Source of the DNA: Thiohalospira halophila DSM 15071
Lineage (GTDB): Bacteria; Pseudomonadota; Gammaproteobacteria; Thiohalospirales; Thiohalospiraceae
Length of the DNA: 64,000 nt
Assembly: GCF_900112605.1 (NCBI RefSeq)
Contig: NZ_FOMJ01000006.1
Location: forward strand, 143,178-207,177
Direction: 5' to 3'
Shown here: in pieces, positions 9,127-19,972 of the stretch
Position numbering within the stretch: the stretch's first letter is position 1
How the letters are laid out: each line of letters begins with the position of its first letter
Program-made: the position numbers and the translations under genes
The notes under the pieces: model-generated
Told to the model about the DNA's origin: nothing
Database searches by the model: none
Seen by the model: only the letters and a program-made list of their open reading frames with translations

Positions 9127-9987
9127 ACCACCCAGGGGGTCGTCGGCGGCGAAGAGCTGCTCGGCGTCCACCGGGTCGAAGTGGAAGTGGCGATTGCAGA
9201 ACTCGCAGTTCACGTCCACGGCACCCTGCTCGGCGATGATGGAGCGGACCTCGTCCACGCCCAGGGAGCGCAGGGTGCCGGCCACCCGCTCGCGGCTGCA
9301 GGAGCAAGCAAAGCGCACCGGCTCGGCCTCGAACAGCCGCAGGTCCTCCTCGTGGAAGAGGCGGTGCCGCAGCCGGTCCCCGTCCAGCCCCAGCAGTTCG
9401 GCCTCGGTCACGGTATCGGCCAGGTGGCAGGCGCGCTCCCAGGTATCGCTGTCCTCATCGCTCTGGCCGGGGATGCGCTGGAGCATGAGGCCGCTGGCCC
9501 GGCGGCCGTCCACCGCCAGCCACAGCCGCGTGGGGAGCTGCTCGGACCGATCCAGATAGCCCTCGAAGGCGCCGGCCAGATCGGCCCCCTCCAGGGGGAC
9601 GATGCCCTGGTAGCGCTCACCGCCGTCCTCCGGCTCCAGGGTGATGGCCATGCGGCCGTCGCCGAAGGCGGCTGCCAGGTCCGCCCCCTCGGGAACCCGG
9701 GCGTTGGATTGCGCCATGCCGCGCAGGGTCCGCTGGGCGGTGGCCTCGGCCACCAGCAGGTTCACCGGCCCGTGGCCGCTGACCTGCACCACCAACCGGC
9801 CGTAGCCCTTGAGAGTGGACCCCATCAGGCCCGCGGCCACCAGGGTCTCCCCCAGCAGGCGCCGCACCGGGGTGGGATAGTCGTGGCGGGCAAGGATCGC
9901 CTGCCAGGTCCCGTCCAGGTGGAGGTACTGGCCGCGCACCGCGGCGTGCTCGAAGAGGAAGCGCTGGAGGGTGTCCTGGCTGCTCAT
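9109..9987 (-). CDS. hslO: Redox-regulated chaperone Hsp33
   Basis: Holdase chaperone switched on by oxidative unfolding. 292 aa, usual length. The four zinc-binding redox cysteines are at 228 and 230 (CSC) and 261 and 264 (CEFC), spaced as in Hsp33. The N-terminal domain contains GRLVVQVSGHGPVNLLV. It lies 27 nt downstream of gatB on the same strand and its 3' end runs 18 bp into the convergent JAMM gene. Confidence 0.97.
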   Translation of the reverse strand: MSSQDTLQRFLFEHAAVRGQYLHLDGTWQAILARHDYPTPVRRLLGETLVAAGLMGSTLKGYGRLVVQVSGHGPVNLLVAEATAQRTLRGMAQSNARVPEGADLAAAFGDGRMAITLEPEDGGERYQGIVPLEGADLAGAFEGYLDRSEQLPTRLWLAVDGRRASGLMLQRIPGQSDEDSDTWERACHLADTVTEAELLGLDGDRLRHRLFHEEDLRLFEAEPVRFACSCSRERVAGTLRSLGVDEVRSIIAEQGAVDVNCEFCNRHFHFDPVDAEQLFAADDPLGGSPTRH

Positions 9988-10014
9988 TACCTTCCGCCAG
10001 AGCCGCGATGCGGC

Positions 10015-11454
10015 TCAGCCATTGAGCTTCTCCTTGAGCCGCTCGTTGACCTGCTGGGGGTTCGCCTTGCCGCCGGAGGCCTTCATCACCTGGCCGACGA
10101 AGAAGCCCATGAGCTTGTCCTTGCCGCCGCGGTAGGCCTCTACCTGCTCCGGATTGGCGGCCATGACCTCGTCGATGACGGCATCGATGGCGGAGGTATC
10201 GGTGATCTGCTTGAGCCCCCGCGCCTCGATGACCGTATCGGCATCGCCCTCACCGGCCCACATGGCCTCGAAGACCTCCTTGGCGATCTTCCCGGAGATG
10301 GTCTCGTCCTGGATCCGGTTGAGCAGGCCGGCCAGCCCCTCGGCGGAGACCGGGCTCGCGGTGATGTCGAGGTCGTCCCGGTTCATGGCTGCGGCCAGCT
10401 CGCCGGTGACCCAGTTGGCGCAGAGCTTGGGGTCATCGCCTACGGCGGCGACCACGGCCTCGTAGTAGTCGGCCAGGGCGCGGGTATCGGTGAGCACCGC
10501 GGCGTCGTAGCGGGAGAGGCCGTAGTCGGCCATGAAGCGATCGCGCTTGGCGTCCGGCAGCTCCGGCAGGGCGGAGCGGGCCTCGTCCACGAAGGCCTGG
10601 TCGATGGCCAGCGGCAGCAGGTCGGGATCGGGGAAGTACCGGTAGTCGGTGGCCTCCTCCTTGCTGCGCATGGAGCGGGTCTCGTCCTTCGCCGCGTCGT
10701 AGAGGCGCGTCTCCTGGACCACCCGGCCGCCGCCCTCGAGGACGTCGATCTGGCGCTCCACCTCGAAGTCGATGGCGCGCTCCAGGAAACGGAAGGAGTT
10801 GACGTTCTTGATCTCCGTCCGGGTCCCGAAGCGGTGCTCGCCCACCGGCCGCACGGAGACGTTGGCGTCCATGCGGAAGGAGCCCTCCTGCATGTTGCCG
10901 TCGCAGATCTCCAGGTACTGGACCAGGGCGTGGAGCTTGCGGGCGTAGGCGGAGGCCTCCCTGGCCGTGCGCATGTCCGGCTCGGAGACGATCTCCAGCA
11001 GCGGCGTCCCGGCCCGGTTGAGGTCGATCCCGCTCATGCCGTGGAAGTCCTCGTGGAGCGACTTGCCGGCATCCTCCTCCAGGTGGGCCCGGGTGATGCC
11101 GATGGTCTTGGCCTCGTCGGCCCCCTCCGGCTCGATGGCCATCTCGCCATGGCGGACCACCGGCAGCTCGTACTGGCTGATCTGGTAGCCCTTGGGCAGG
11201 TCGGCGTAGAAGTAGTTCTTCCGCGCAAAGACCGAGGTGGGCGCGATCTCGGCGCCGATGGCCAGGCCCAGCTTCACCGCCATGCGCACCGCCTCGTGGT
11301 TGAGCACCGGCAGCACCCCGGGCATGGCCAGGTCGATGGCGCAGGCCTGGGTGTTGGGCTCGGCGCCGTAGGCGGTGGAGGCGCCGGAGAAGATCTTGGT
11401 CTGCGTGGCGAGCTGGGTGTGGATCTCCAGCCCGATGATGGTCTCCCACTCCAT
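10015..11454 (-). CDS. gatB: Asp-tRNA(Asn)/Glu-tRNA(Gln) amidotransferase subunit B
   Basis: Binds misacylated tRNA and catalyses the kinase/amidation half-reaction, using ammonia from GatA. 479 aa: catalytic cradle with the N-terminal [16 protein letters not shown] and the [17 protein letters not shown] segment, then a C-terminal YqeY-like tail domain ending [17 protein letters not shown]. Starts 2 nt after the gatA stop. A complete GatCAB set together with a tRNA-Gln gene suggests at least one of Gln-tRNA or Asn-tRNA is made by transamidation; which one cannot be told from this window. Confidence 0.97.
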   Translation of the reverse strand: MEWETIIGLEIHTQLATQTKIFSGASTAYGAEPNTQACAIDLAMPGVLPVLNHEAVRMAVKLGLAIGAEIAPTSVFARKNYFYADLPKGYQISQYELPVVRHGEMAIEPEGADEAKTIGITRAHLEEDAGKSLHEDFHGMSGIDLNRAGTPLLEIVSEPDMRTAREASAYARKLHALVQYLEICDGNMQEGSFRMDANVSVRPVGEHRFGTRTEIKNVNSFRFLERAIDFEVERQIDVLEGGGRVVQETRLYDAAKDETRSMRSKEEATDYRYFPDPDLLPLAIDQAFVDEARSALPELPDAKRDRFMADYGLSRYDAAVLTDTRALADYYEAVVAAVGDDPKLCANWVTGELAAAMNRDDLDITASPVSAEGLAGLLNRIQDETISGKIAKEVFEAMWAGEGDADTVIEARGLKQITDTSAIDAVIDEVMAANPEQVEAYRGGKDKLMGFFVGQVMKASGGKANPQQVNERLKEKLNG

Positions 11455-11456
11455 GA

Positions 11457-12926
11457 TTACGCCCCCTCGCCGTTGGCCGTGGCTCCGGGCGCCACGCGCT
11501 GGTGCCAGTCGGTGACCTGCTGATAGCGGTGGGCGGCGTTGAGCAGGCCCGGCTCGTCGAAGTAGTTGCCGATGAGCTGCAGCCCCACCGGGCGGCCGTC
11601 CACCAGTCCCGCCGGCACCGACATCGCCGGCAGGCCGGCGAGGTTGGCGGCGATGGTGTAGATGTCCGACAGGTACATGGAGACGGGGTCGGTCTTCTCG
11701 CCGATATTGAAGGCCGGCCCGGGGGCGGTGGGCCCGAGCAGCAGGTCCACCTCCTCGAAGGCGGCCATGAAGTCGTTCTTGATGAGCCGGCGCATGCGCT
11801 GCGCCTTGAGGTAGTAGGCGTCGAAGTAGCCGGCGGAGAGGGCGTAGGTCCCCACCATCACGCGGCGCTTGACCTCGTCGCCGAAGCCCTCCCCGCGGGA
11901 GCGCTTGTAGAGGTCCTCCAGGTCCTCGGGATCCTGGCAGCGGTGGCCGTAGCGCACGCCGTCGAAGCGCGAGAGGTTGGAGGAGCACTCCGCCGGGGCG
12001 ATGACGTAGTAGGTCGGCACGGCCAGCTCAGCATGGGGCAGGGAAACCTCGCGGATCTCGGCGCCCAGGCCGCGGAACTCCTCGATGGCGGCCTCCAGGG
12101 CGCGCGCGGTGCCCGCATCCAGACCACTGCCGAAGTACTCCTTCGGCAGGCCGATGCGCAGCCCCTCGAGACTGCGCCCCAGCCCCTCGGTATAGTCCGG
12201 CACCGGCTCCTGGAGGCTGGTGGAGTCGCGCTCGTCGAAGCCGGCCATGGCGCCGAGCAGCAGCGCACAGTCCTCGGCGGTGCGCGCCATGGGGCCCGCC
12301 TGATCGAGGCTGGAGGCGAAGGCGATCATCCCCCAGCGGGAGACGCGGCCGTAGGTGGGCTTGAGCCCGGTCACGCCGCACAGCGCCGCCGGCTGGCGAA
12401 TGGAACCGCCGGTATCGGTCCCGGTGGTGCCGGGGACCAGGCCGGCGGCCACCGCCGCCGCCGAGCCGCCGGAGGAGCCACCCGGCACCGCCTGCGGGTC
12501 CCAGGGGTTGCGCACGGGGCCGTAGTAGCTGGTCTCGTTGGACGACCCCATGGCGAACTCGTCCATGTTGGTCTTGCCCAGGTTCACCAGCCCGGCGCCC
12601 GCCATCCGTTCCACCACGGTGGCGTCGTAGGGGGCGACGAAGGAATCGAGCATGCGCGAGCCGCAGGAGGTCTTGAGCCCGTCGGTGCAGAAGATGTCCT
12701 TGTGGGCCATGGGCAGCCCGGCCAGCGGCCCGGCCCGACCGGCGGCGCGCTCGGCATCGGCGGCCCGGGCCGCGGCGCGGGCGCCCTCGGCATCCACGGT
12801 AATGAAGGCGTTGTGCGTATCCGCGTCGATCCGCTCCAGCGCCTCGGTGACCAGCTCCTCGCCGGAGCAGTCGCCGGCGGCCACGGCGTCGCGCATCGCG
12901 CGCAGGGTCTTCGGTTTATCAGCCAT
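11457..12926 (-). CDS. gatA: Asp-tRNA(Asn)/Glu-tRNA(Gln) amidotransferase subunit A
   Basis: Amidase-signature glutaminase that supplies ammonia to GatB through an internal channel. 489 aa. The Ser-cisSer-Lys catalytic region is visible: the Lys in [11 protein letters not shown], and the two serines in [16 protein letters not shown] and [12 protein letters not shown]. Start ATG at 12926 follows the gatC stop by 4 nt; a longer in-frame extension upstream lies within gatC and is not expected. Confidence 0.97.
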   Translation of the reverse strand: MADKPKTLRAMRDAVAAGDCSGEELVTEALERIDADTHNAFITVDAEGARAAARAADAERAAGRAGPLAGLPMAHKDIFCTDGLKTSCGSRMLDSFVAPYDATVVERMAGAGLVNLGKTNMDEFAMGSSNETSYYGPVRNPWDPQAVPGGSSGGSAAAVAAGLVPGTTGTDTGGSIRQPAALCGVTGLKPTYGRVSRWGMIAFASSLDQAGPMARTAEDCALLLGAMAGFDERDSTSLQEPVPDYTEGLGRSLEGLRIGLPKEYFGSGLDAGTARALEAAIEEFRGLGAEIREVSLPHAELAVPTYYVIAPAECSSNLSRFDGVRYGHRCQDPEDLEDLYKRSRGEGFGDEVKRRVMVGTYALSAGYFDAYYLKAQRMRRLIKNDFMAAFEEVDLLLGPTAPGPAFNIGEKTDPVSMYLSDIYTIAANLAGLPAMSVPAGLVDGRPVGLQLIGNYFDEPGLLNAAHRYQQVTDWHQRVAPGATANGEGA

Positions 12927-12930
12927 GGTC

Positions 12931-14435
<1,505 letters not shown>

Positions 14436-14511
14436 TGATGGCGGTACGCCCTCTCGGGGCCTCCCCTAGCATCGACAGCCTCAGGGGGCATACGCCCTCG
14501 GGGGGTCGTTC

Positions 14512-15408
14512 ATAAAGTCCCTGTTCGTCCATGGCCCTTCGGTCACCGCCCGCCTGGTCCTGGTCACCCTCCTCTCGGTGAGCCTGATGGCCGTCGACCA
14601 TCGCCAGAATCACCTGGAGACCATCCGCGGAATGGTCTCCACGGTGATCTATCCCCTGCAGCTGGCTGCCGACGCACCCGCCTCACTGGCCGGCATGCTG
14701 TCCAGCGCCATGACCTCCCAGCGCGATCTCCGGCGGGAGCTGGCAGAACTCAAGCGGGAGCGCCTCTTCCTGGAGGCGGAGCTCCAGCGCATGGCGGCCC
14801 TGGAGGCGGAGAACGAGCGCCTGCGCCGACTGTTCGAATCCAGCCGCGCCCTGGACGAGCGGCTGGAGATCGCCGAGATCCTCTCCGTGGACCTCGACCC
14901 CTTCAGCCGCCAGGTCGCCCTGAACAAGGGCAGCCAGCAGGATCTCTATCGCGGCCAGCCCGTGCTGGACCGGGACGGCGTCATGGGTCAGCTCACCCAT
15001 GTGGGCCCGCTCTCCAGTACTGCCATGCTGCTCACCGATCCGGCCCACGCCATCCCGGTCCAGATCAATCGTACCGGTCGCCGGGCCATCGCCGTGGGCA
15101 CCGGTTCGGCGGAGCGGCTGGACATCCCCTACATCCCCAACAACGCGGATATCCGGAACGGTGACCTGCTGGTCACCTCCGGCCTGGGAGGGCGCTTCCC
15201 GTCCGGCTATCCGGTCGCCCGGATCACGAACATCGAGCCGCGCCCGGGTGAATCCTACGCCCGCGTCGACGCCGAGCCGCTGGCCCGGATCCACCGGGTC
15301 CGCGAGGTCCTGCTGGTCTGGTCCGACCAGGGCGACAACCCGGCCGGGGAGCCATCGGTGCCGGCCGAGACGGCGCCGGCCGGGGCGGCCGACGAGGAGG
15401 CGCCATGA
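14512..15408 (+). CDS. mreC: Rod-shape protein MreC, with apparent non-canonical AUA start
   Basis: Bitopic periplasmic scaffold linking MreB filaments to PBP2 and RodA. The reading frame encodes KSLFVHGPSVTARLVLV and a single transmembrane segment ending at SLMAVDHR, then a coiled coil (about 55-95) and the beta-barrel domain with SSTAMLLTDPAHAIPVQ and GRFPSGYPVA. The frame is open from the TAG at 14467 but contains no ATG, GTG or TTG until GTG 14578, which would delete the membrane anchor. ATA at 14512 fits the usual MreC N-terminus and has GGGGGG 6 nt upstream. CTG 14521 is the other candidate. The 3' end overlaps mreD (ATGA). Confidence 0.9.
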   Translation: MKSLFVHGPSVTARLVLVTLLSVSLMAVDHRQNHLETIRGMVSTVIYPLQLAADAPASLAGMLSSAMTSQRDLRRELAELKRERLFLEAELQRMAALEAENERLRRLFESSRALDERLEIAEILSVDLDPFSRQVALNKGSQQDLYRGQPVLDRDGVMGQLTHVGPLSSTAMLLTDPAHAIPVQINRTGRRAIAVGTGSAERLDIPYIPNNADIRNGDLLVTSGLGGRFPSGYPVARITNIEPRPGESYARVDAEPLARIHRVREVLLVWSDQGDNPAGEPSVPAETAPAGAADEEAP

Positions 15409-15890
15409 GCACCGGCCGTCGCGGCATTGGCCTCATCTTCGCCACCTTCGTGGCCGCACTGGTCCTGACCCTGGTGCCCATGCCGGACTGGAGCCGGCTG
15501 CTGCGCCCCGAGTGGACCCTGCTGGTGCTTACCTACTGGGCCATGGCGACCCCGGATCGGGTGGGCGTGGGCGTGGCCTGGCTCCTGGGGCTCTTCCAGG
15601 ATGTGGCCGTGGGGACCCTGCTGGGCCAGCACGCCCTGACCTTTGCGCTGGTCACCTACGTGGTCCTGCGGCTGCATCCGCGGCTGCGGATCTATCCCGT
15701 GTGGCAGCAGGCGGTAAGCCTGCTGGTACTGGTGGCGCTGCACCTGCTCGTCACCCGCTGGATCATGGGCTTTACCGGGAATGCCCCCGAGACCCTGTGG
15801 TTCTGGGCCCCGGCCGCCACCAGCGCCGTCCTCTGGCCGTTGATCTTCGTCTTCCTGCGCCGACTGCGTCGGCGCTACCGTATCGCCTGA
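15405..15890 (+). CDS. mreD: Rod-shape-determining membrane protein MreD
   Basis: Integral inner-membrane partner of MreC in the elongasome. 161 aa with about five hydrophobic segments, for example GLIFATFVAALVLTL near the N-terminus and AVSLLVLVALHLLV in the centre. Starts in the mreC stop (ATGA) and ends 1 nt before mrdA. MreD is poorly conserved in sequence; the assignment rests on position, size and topology. Confidence 0.93.
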   Translation: MSTGRRGIGLIFATFVAALVLTLVPMPDWSRLLRPEWTLLVLTYWAMATPDRVGVGVAWLLGLFQDVAVGTLLGQHALTFALVTYVVLRLHPRLRIYPVWQQAVSLLVLVALHLLVTRWIMGFTGNAPETLWFWAPAATSAVLWPLIFVFLRRLRRRYRIA

Positions 15891-15891
15891 G

Positions 15892-17745
15892 ATGGCCGAT
15901 AATCACACCCTGCGCGACAAGGTCCGGGAGAGTCGGGTTGCCACCGTGCGCATCATCACGGCAGGCGTCATCGCCGGCCTTTTGCTGGTGGCACTCGGGG
16001 GCAGGCTCTTCTACCTCCAGATCCTCGACCATGAACGGCTGGCCACCCAGTCCCAGGCCAACCGGCTGAACCTCCAGCCGCTGCCGTCCACCCGGGGCCT
16101 GATCTACGACCGCGACGGCCGCCTGCTGGCGGAAAATGTCCCCACCTACAGCCTGGAGGTGGTGCCCGAACGGGTGGACGACCTGGGGGCCACCCTGACC
16201 GCTCTGCGCGAGGTCATCCCCTTCAGCGATGCCCAGCGCGAGCGCTTTCTGGAAGAGGTCGAGCGCAGCCGCTCCTTCGAGAGCATCCCCCTGCGCCTGC
16301 GACTCACCGAGAAGGAGGTCGCCCGCTTCGCCATCGACCGCCACCGCTTCCCCGGAGTGGATATCGAGGCGCGACTGTCCCGCCATTACCCCCTGGGCGA
16401 GACCACGGCCCACGTGGTCGGCTACGTGGGCCGGATCTCGGCCGAGGAGGTCCGCCAGGCGGAGCCCGGTGCCTACCGCGGCCGGACCCACGTCGGCAAG
16501 GTCGGCATCGAGGCCGCCTATGAGGAATCACTCCGCGGGGAGACCGGCTTCGAACGGGTGGAGACCAACGCCCAGGGTCGCGTCCTGCGCGTGGTGGAGC
16601 GCGAGGACCCGATCCCCGGCCGCGACCTCCACCTGACCATCGATGCCGAGCTCCATCGTGCCGCCCACGACGCCTTCGGCGAGGAGAGCGGCGCCCTGGT
16701 CGCCCTGGAGCCGGAGACCGGCGACGTCCTCGCCCTGGTCAGCTCCCCCGGCTACGACCCCAACGGATTCGTACGAGGCATGGAGCGGGAGGCGCTGAAC
16801 GTCCTGAATCTGTCGCCCAACCAGCCCCTGTTCAACCGCGCCATCCGGGGCCGCTACCCTCCCGGCTCCACCATCAAGCCGCTGGTGGGCCTGGCCGGCC
16901 TGGAGACGGAGACGGTGGATCCCGACGATACCGTGGACTGCCACGGCCACTACGAGCCGGAGTTCGAGGACGAGCGGACCTACCGGGACTGGAAGGAAGA
17001 GGGTCACGGCCCCACGGATCTCCACAAGTCCATCGCCCAGTCCTGCGACGTCTACTACTACGACCTCGCCTACCACCTGGGCATCGACCAGCTGGCCCCC
17101 TTCCTGGAGCGCTTCGGCCTGGGCCGGCCCACCGGCATCGACCTGGAGGGGGAGCGCGCCGGCGTGGTCCCCTCCCGGGAATGGAAGGAGGAGAACCGCC
17201 ACGTCCGCTGGTTCCCCGGGGAGACCCTCATCACCGGCATCGGCCAGGGCTACATGCTGGCGACCCCCCTGCAGCTCGCGGAGGCCACGGCCACGCTGGC
17301 CAACGGCGGCCACCGCATGCGCCCCCGGGTGGTCGCCCGGGAGGAGGGGCCCGAGGAGACGACCCCCCATCCCCCGGAGGAACAGGCCGACCTGGAGCTG
17401 GATCCCGGCAATGTCGAAGACGTCCGCGAGGGCATGGAGGGCGTCATCCACGGCCTGCGCGGGACCGCCCGCTCCATCGGCTGGCGCATCAACTACCGGA
17501 TGGCCGGCAAGACCGGGACGGCCCAGGTCTTCGGCCTGGAGGAGGGCGAGGAGTACGTGGAGGAGGAGATCGTCAAGCGCCTCCGGGACCACGCCCTCTT
17601 CGTCGCCTTCGCCCCCGCGGACGATCCCGAGATCGCCGTGGCCGTCATCGTCGAGAACGGCGGCAGCGGCGGGGCCGTCGCGGCCCCCATCGCCGAGCGG
17701 GTCATCACCCGCTTCCTGGAGTCCCGCGCCGAGGAGGGCTCATGA
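15892..17745 (+). CDS. mrdA: Penicillin-binding protein 2 (elongasome transpeptidase)
   Basis: Cross-links new peptidoglycan during cell elongation. 617 aa: a short cytoplasmic tail, a transmembrane anchor about 19-40, the dimerisation/pedestal domain with STRGLIYDRDGRLLAEN (66-82), then the transpeptidase domain with the active-site STIK at 326-329, SCD at 384-386 and KTG at 540-542. All three catalytic motifs are intact. Overlaps rodA by 4 bp, its obligate glycosyltransferase partner. Confidence 0.98.
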   Translation: MADNHTLRDKVRESRVATVRIITAGVIAGLLLVALGGRLFYLQILDHERLATQSQANRLNLQPLPSTRGLIYDRDGRLLAENVPTYSLEVVPERVDDLGATLTALREVIPFSDAQRERFLEEVERSRSFESIPLRLRLTEKEVARFAIDRHRFPGVDIEARLSRHYPLGETTAHVVGYVGRISAEEVRQAEPGAYRGRTHVGKVGIEAAYEESLRGETGFERVETNAQGRVLRVVEREDPIPGRDLHLTIDAELHRAAHDAFGEESGALVALEPETGDVLALVSSPGYDPNGFVRGMEREALNVLNLSPNQPLFNRAIRGRYPPGSTIKPLVGLAGLETETVDPDDTVDCHGHYEPEFEDERTYRDWKEEGHGPTDLHKSIAQSCDVYYYDLAYHLGIDQLAPFLERFGLGRPTGIDLEGERAGVVPSREWKEENRHVRWFPGETLITGIGQGYMLATPLQLAEATATLANGGHRMRPRVVAREEGPEETTPHPPEEQADLELDPGNVEDVREGMEGVIHGLRGTARSIGWRINYRMAGKTGTAQVFGLEEGEEYVEEEIVKRLRDHALFVAFAPADDPEIAVAVIVENGGSGGAVAAPIAERVITRFLESRAEEGS

Positions 17746-18863
17746 GCAGCTCCGACCTCCCGGATACCGGCATGCTCTACAAGCGGCGCCTGAGCGATCG
17801 CCTGCACGTGGACATCCCCCTGCTGGTAGCGCTGCTCATCATCCTGGGCGGCGGTCTGGTGGTCATCTACAGCGCCAGTGACGAGAATCTCGGCCTCGTC
17901 TGGCGGCACGGAGCTCGCGCCGGTGCCGGTCTCCTCGGCGCCCTGTTCCTCGCCCAGATCCCCCCCGAGCAATTGCGCCGACTGCTGCCCTGGATCTACG
18001 GGCTGGGACTGGTCCTCCTGGTACTGGTCCTCTACCTGGGGGATGCCAGCAAGGGGGCCCAGCGCTGGCTGGATCTCGGTTTCGTGCGCTTCCAGCCCTC
18101 GGAGCTGATGAAGCTCGCGGTCCCCGGCATGGTGGCCGCCTATCTGGCCAACACCGGCCTGCCCCCCGGCTTCCGCCATACCATGCTGGCACTGGCCCTG
18201 GTGGCCCTGCCCACCGGCCTGGTCATCCAGCAGCCCGATCTCGGAACGGGCCTGCTTATCGCCTCCTCCGGCTTCATCGTCCTCTTCCTGGGCGGGCTCC
18301 ACTGGCGCTGGCTGGCGACCGGGGCCGCCCTGCTGGCTGCCTCGCTCCCGGTGGCCTGGAACCTCATCCACGACTACCAGCGCAGTCGCGTGCTGACCTT
18401 CCTCAACCCGGAGCGGGATCCCCTGGGGGCGGGCTACCACATCATCCAGTCCAAGATCGCCATCGGTTCCGGCGGCCTCTACGGCAAGGGCTGGCTCAAC
18501 GGCAGCCAGTCCCATCTGGAATTCCTGCCGGAGCGCTCGACGGACTTCATCTTCGCGGTGCTCGCCGAGGAGTTCGGCTTCGCCGGCGGCCTCGCCGTCC
18601 TCGCCGCCTACGCCTTCGTCATCGGCCGCGGCCTGATGATCGCCCTGCAGGCCCAGGACGTCTTCGGCCGCCTGCTGGCCGGCGGGATCAGCCTCGGCTT
18701 CTTCGTCTACGCCTTCGTCAACATCGGCATGGTGGCCGGCCTTCTTCCCGTAGTCGGCCTGCCCCTGCCCCTGGTGAGCTACGGCGGCAGCTCCCTGGTC
18801 TCCCTCATGGCCGGTTTCGGCCTGCTCATGTCCATCCAGACCCACCGCCGCTTCATCCACTAG
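17742..18863 (+). CDS. rodA: Peptidoglycan glycosyltransferase RodA
   Basis: SEDS-family lipid II polymerase acting with PBP2. 373 aa with about ten membrane segments. SEDS signatures are visible: the loop DASKGAQRWLDLGFVRFQPSE and the C-terminal GLPLPLVSYGGSSL. The catalytic Asp region is represented by SQSHLEFLPERSTDFIFAVLAEE. The ATG at 17742 overlaps the mrdA stop; the long in-frame extension upstream is an open shadow within mrdA. Confidence 0.98.
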   Translation: MSSSDLPDTGMLYKRRLSDRLHVDIPLLVALLIILGGGLVVIYSASDENLGLVWRHGARAGAGLLGALFLAQIPPEQLRRLLPWIYGLGLVLLVLVLYLGDASKGAQRWLDLGFVRFQPSELMKLAVPGMVAAYLANTGLPPGFRHTMLALALVALPTGLVIQQPDLGTGLLIASSGFIVLFLGGLHWRWLATGAALLAASLPVAWNLIHDYQRSRVLTFLNPERDPLGAGYHIIQSKIAIGSGGLYGKGWLNGSQSHLEFLPERSTDFIFAVLAEEFGFAGGLAVLAAYAFVIGRGLMIALQAQDVFGRLLAGGISLGFFVYAFVNIGMVAGLLPVVGLPLPLVSYGGSSLVSLMAGFGLLMSIQTHRRFIH

Positions 18864-18948
18864 CCCTGCAATCAGTTGGTTACGCGATCTCATTCACGAT
18901 CCACGAGAAAAGGTTCGATGAAACCCACGCCAGTCGCGCAATTCCGTC

Positions 18949-18976
18949 TTGCACGGGGGCGGCGTTGCGCTACCAT
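18949..18976 (+). promoter_or_regulatory. Candidate sigma70 promoter of mltB-rlpA
   Basis: TTGCAC (18949-18954), 16-nt spacer, TACCAT (18971-18976). Followed by GGAGGG and the mltB ATG at 19001. The same CGCTACCATGGGGCC string recurs before the moeB-like gene (about 7921-7935), suggesting a shared -10 style in this genome. Confidence 0.45.
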
Positions 18977-19000
18977 GGGGCCGTTCCCCGGAGGGCCTCC

Positions 19001-19972
19001 ATGCGCGTTCTGATCCTGCTCCTCGCCCTGCTGACCGGCCTGCCGGCCGTCGCCCAGCCCATTGCCGAACAGCCCGGCTTCGACGCCTTCGTCGAACGCA
19101 TGGAGCGCGAGCACGGCTTCAATCCCGAGCGGCTGCGCGCCCTCTTCGACGGGGTGGAGATCCGCGAGGACATCATCGCCACCATCAAGCGGCCGGCGGA
19201 GAGCCTCCCCTGGTACCGCTACCGGCCCATCTTCCTCACCGAGGAGCGCATCCACGCCGGGGCCGAGTTCTGGGAGGAGCACCGGGAGACCCTGGCGCAG
19301 GCGCAGGCGGAATACGGCGTGGACCCGGCGGTCGTGGCCGGGATCATCGGCGTGGAGACCTATTACGGCCGCCACAAGGGGGACGACCCCCTGCTGGAAT
19401 CCCTGGGCACCCTGGGCTTCGCCTACCCGCCCCGGGCCGACTTCTTCCGGGGCGAGCTGGAGGAGTTCCTGCTCATGGCCCGCGAGGAGCAGCTCGACCC
19501 CGCGGAGGTGACCGGGTCCTACGCCGGAGCCATGGGGCGTCCGCAGTTTATCGCCAGCTCCTTCCGCGCCTTCGCCGTGGACTTCGACGGCGACGGCCGC
19601 CGCGACCTCTGGAACAGCTGGCCCGACACCATCGGCTCGGTGGCGCGCTACATCGCCGACCACGGCTGGGAGGCGGGCGAACCGCTGCTCCACCGCCTCC
19701 CCGAGGATACCGAGGCGCCGCTGGAAGAGCTGGCCGAGGAGGGGCTCAAGCCCTCCCTCACCGTCAACGAGCTCCGTGAGAGGGGGCTGGCGCTGGAGGG
19801 TCTGGCCGGCGATCGCAAGGCAGCGGTGGTACGGCTGGAGCAGGAGGAGGGCCACGACCACTGGCTCGCCTTCGGCAACTTCTACGCCATTACCCGCTAC
19901 AACCACAGCGAACTCTACGCCATGGCCGTCCATCAGCTCGGGGAGGCCATTCGGGAGGAGGTCGACGGGTGA
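19001..19972 (+). CDS. mltB: Membrane-bound lytic transglycosylase B
   Basis: Cleaves the MurNAc-GlcNAc glycan bond with 1,6-anhydro product formation in the periplasm. 323 aa. A signal peptide (RVLILLLALLTGLPAVAQ) has no lipobox Cys, so this version looks soluble rather than lipid-anchored. The catalytic Glu lies in VVAGIIGVETYYGRHKG, and the SYAGAMGRPQFIASSFRAFAVDFDGDG stretch is the family core. ATG at 19001 follows CCGGAGGG; a longer in-frame ATG at 18965 would put sequence before the signal peptide. The stop overlaps rlpA (GTGA). Confidence 0.95.
   Translation: MRVLILLLALLTGLPAVAQPIAEQPGFDAFVERMEREHGFNPERLRALFDGVEIREDIIATIKRPAESLPWYRYRPIFLTEERIHAGAEFWEEHRETLAQAQAEYGVDPAVVAGIIGVETYYGRHKGDDPLLESLGTLGFAYPPRADFFRGELEEFLLMAREEQLDPAEVTGSYAGAMGRPQFIASSFRAFAVDFDGDGRRDLWNSWPDTIGSVARYIADHGWEAGEPLLHRLPEDTEAPLEELAEEGLKPSLTVNELRERGLALEGLAGDRKAAVVRLEQEEGHDHWLAFGNFYAITRYNHSELYAMAVHQLGEAIREEVDG

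Noticed and set aside
9181..11523. 780-codon open frame on the plus strand opposite hslO and gatB
   Set aside because: Shadow of high-GC codon use: Gly/His/Leu/Val-rich, with no recognisable domain, and fully antisense to two certain genes.
14436..14511. Terminator between mreB and mreC
   Set aside because: TACGCCCTC occurs twice and weak GC pairing is possible, but there is no clean stem with a T-run and the operon clearly continues.
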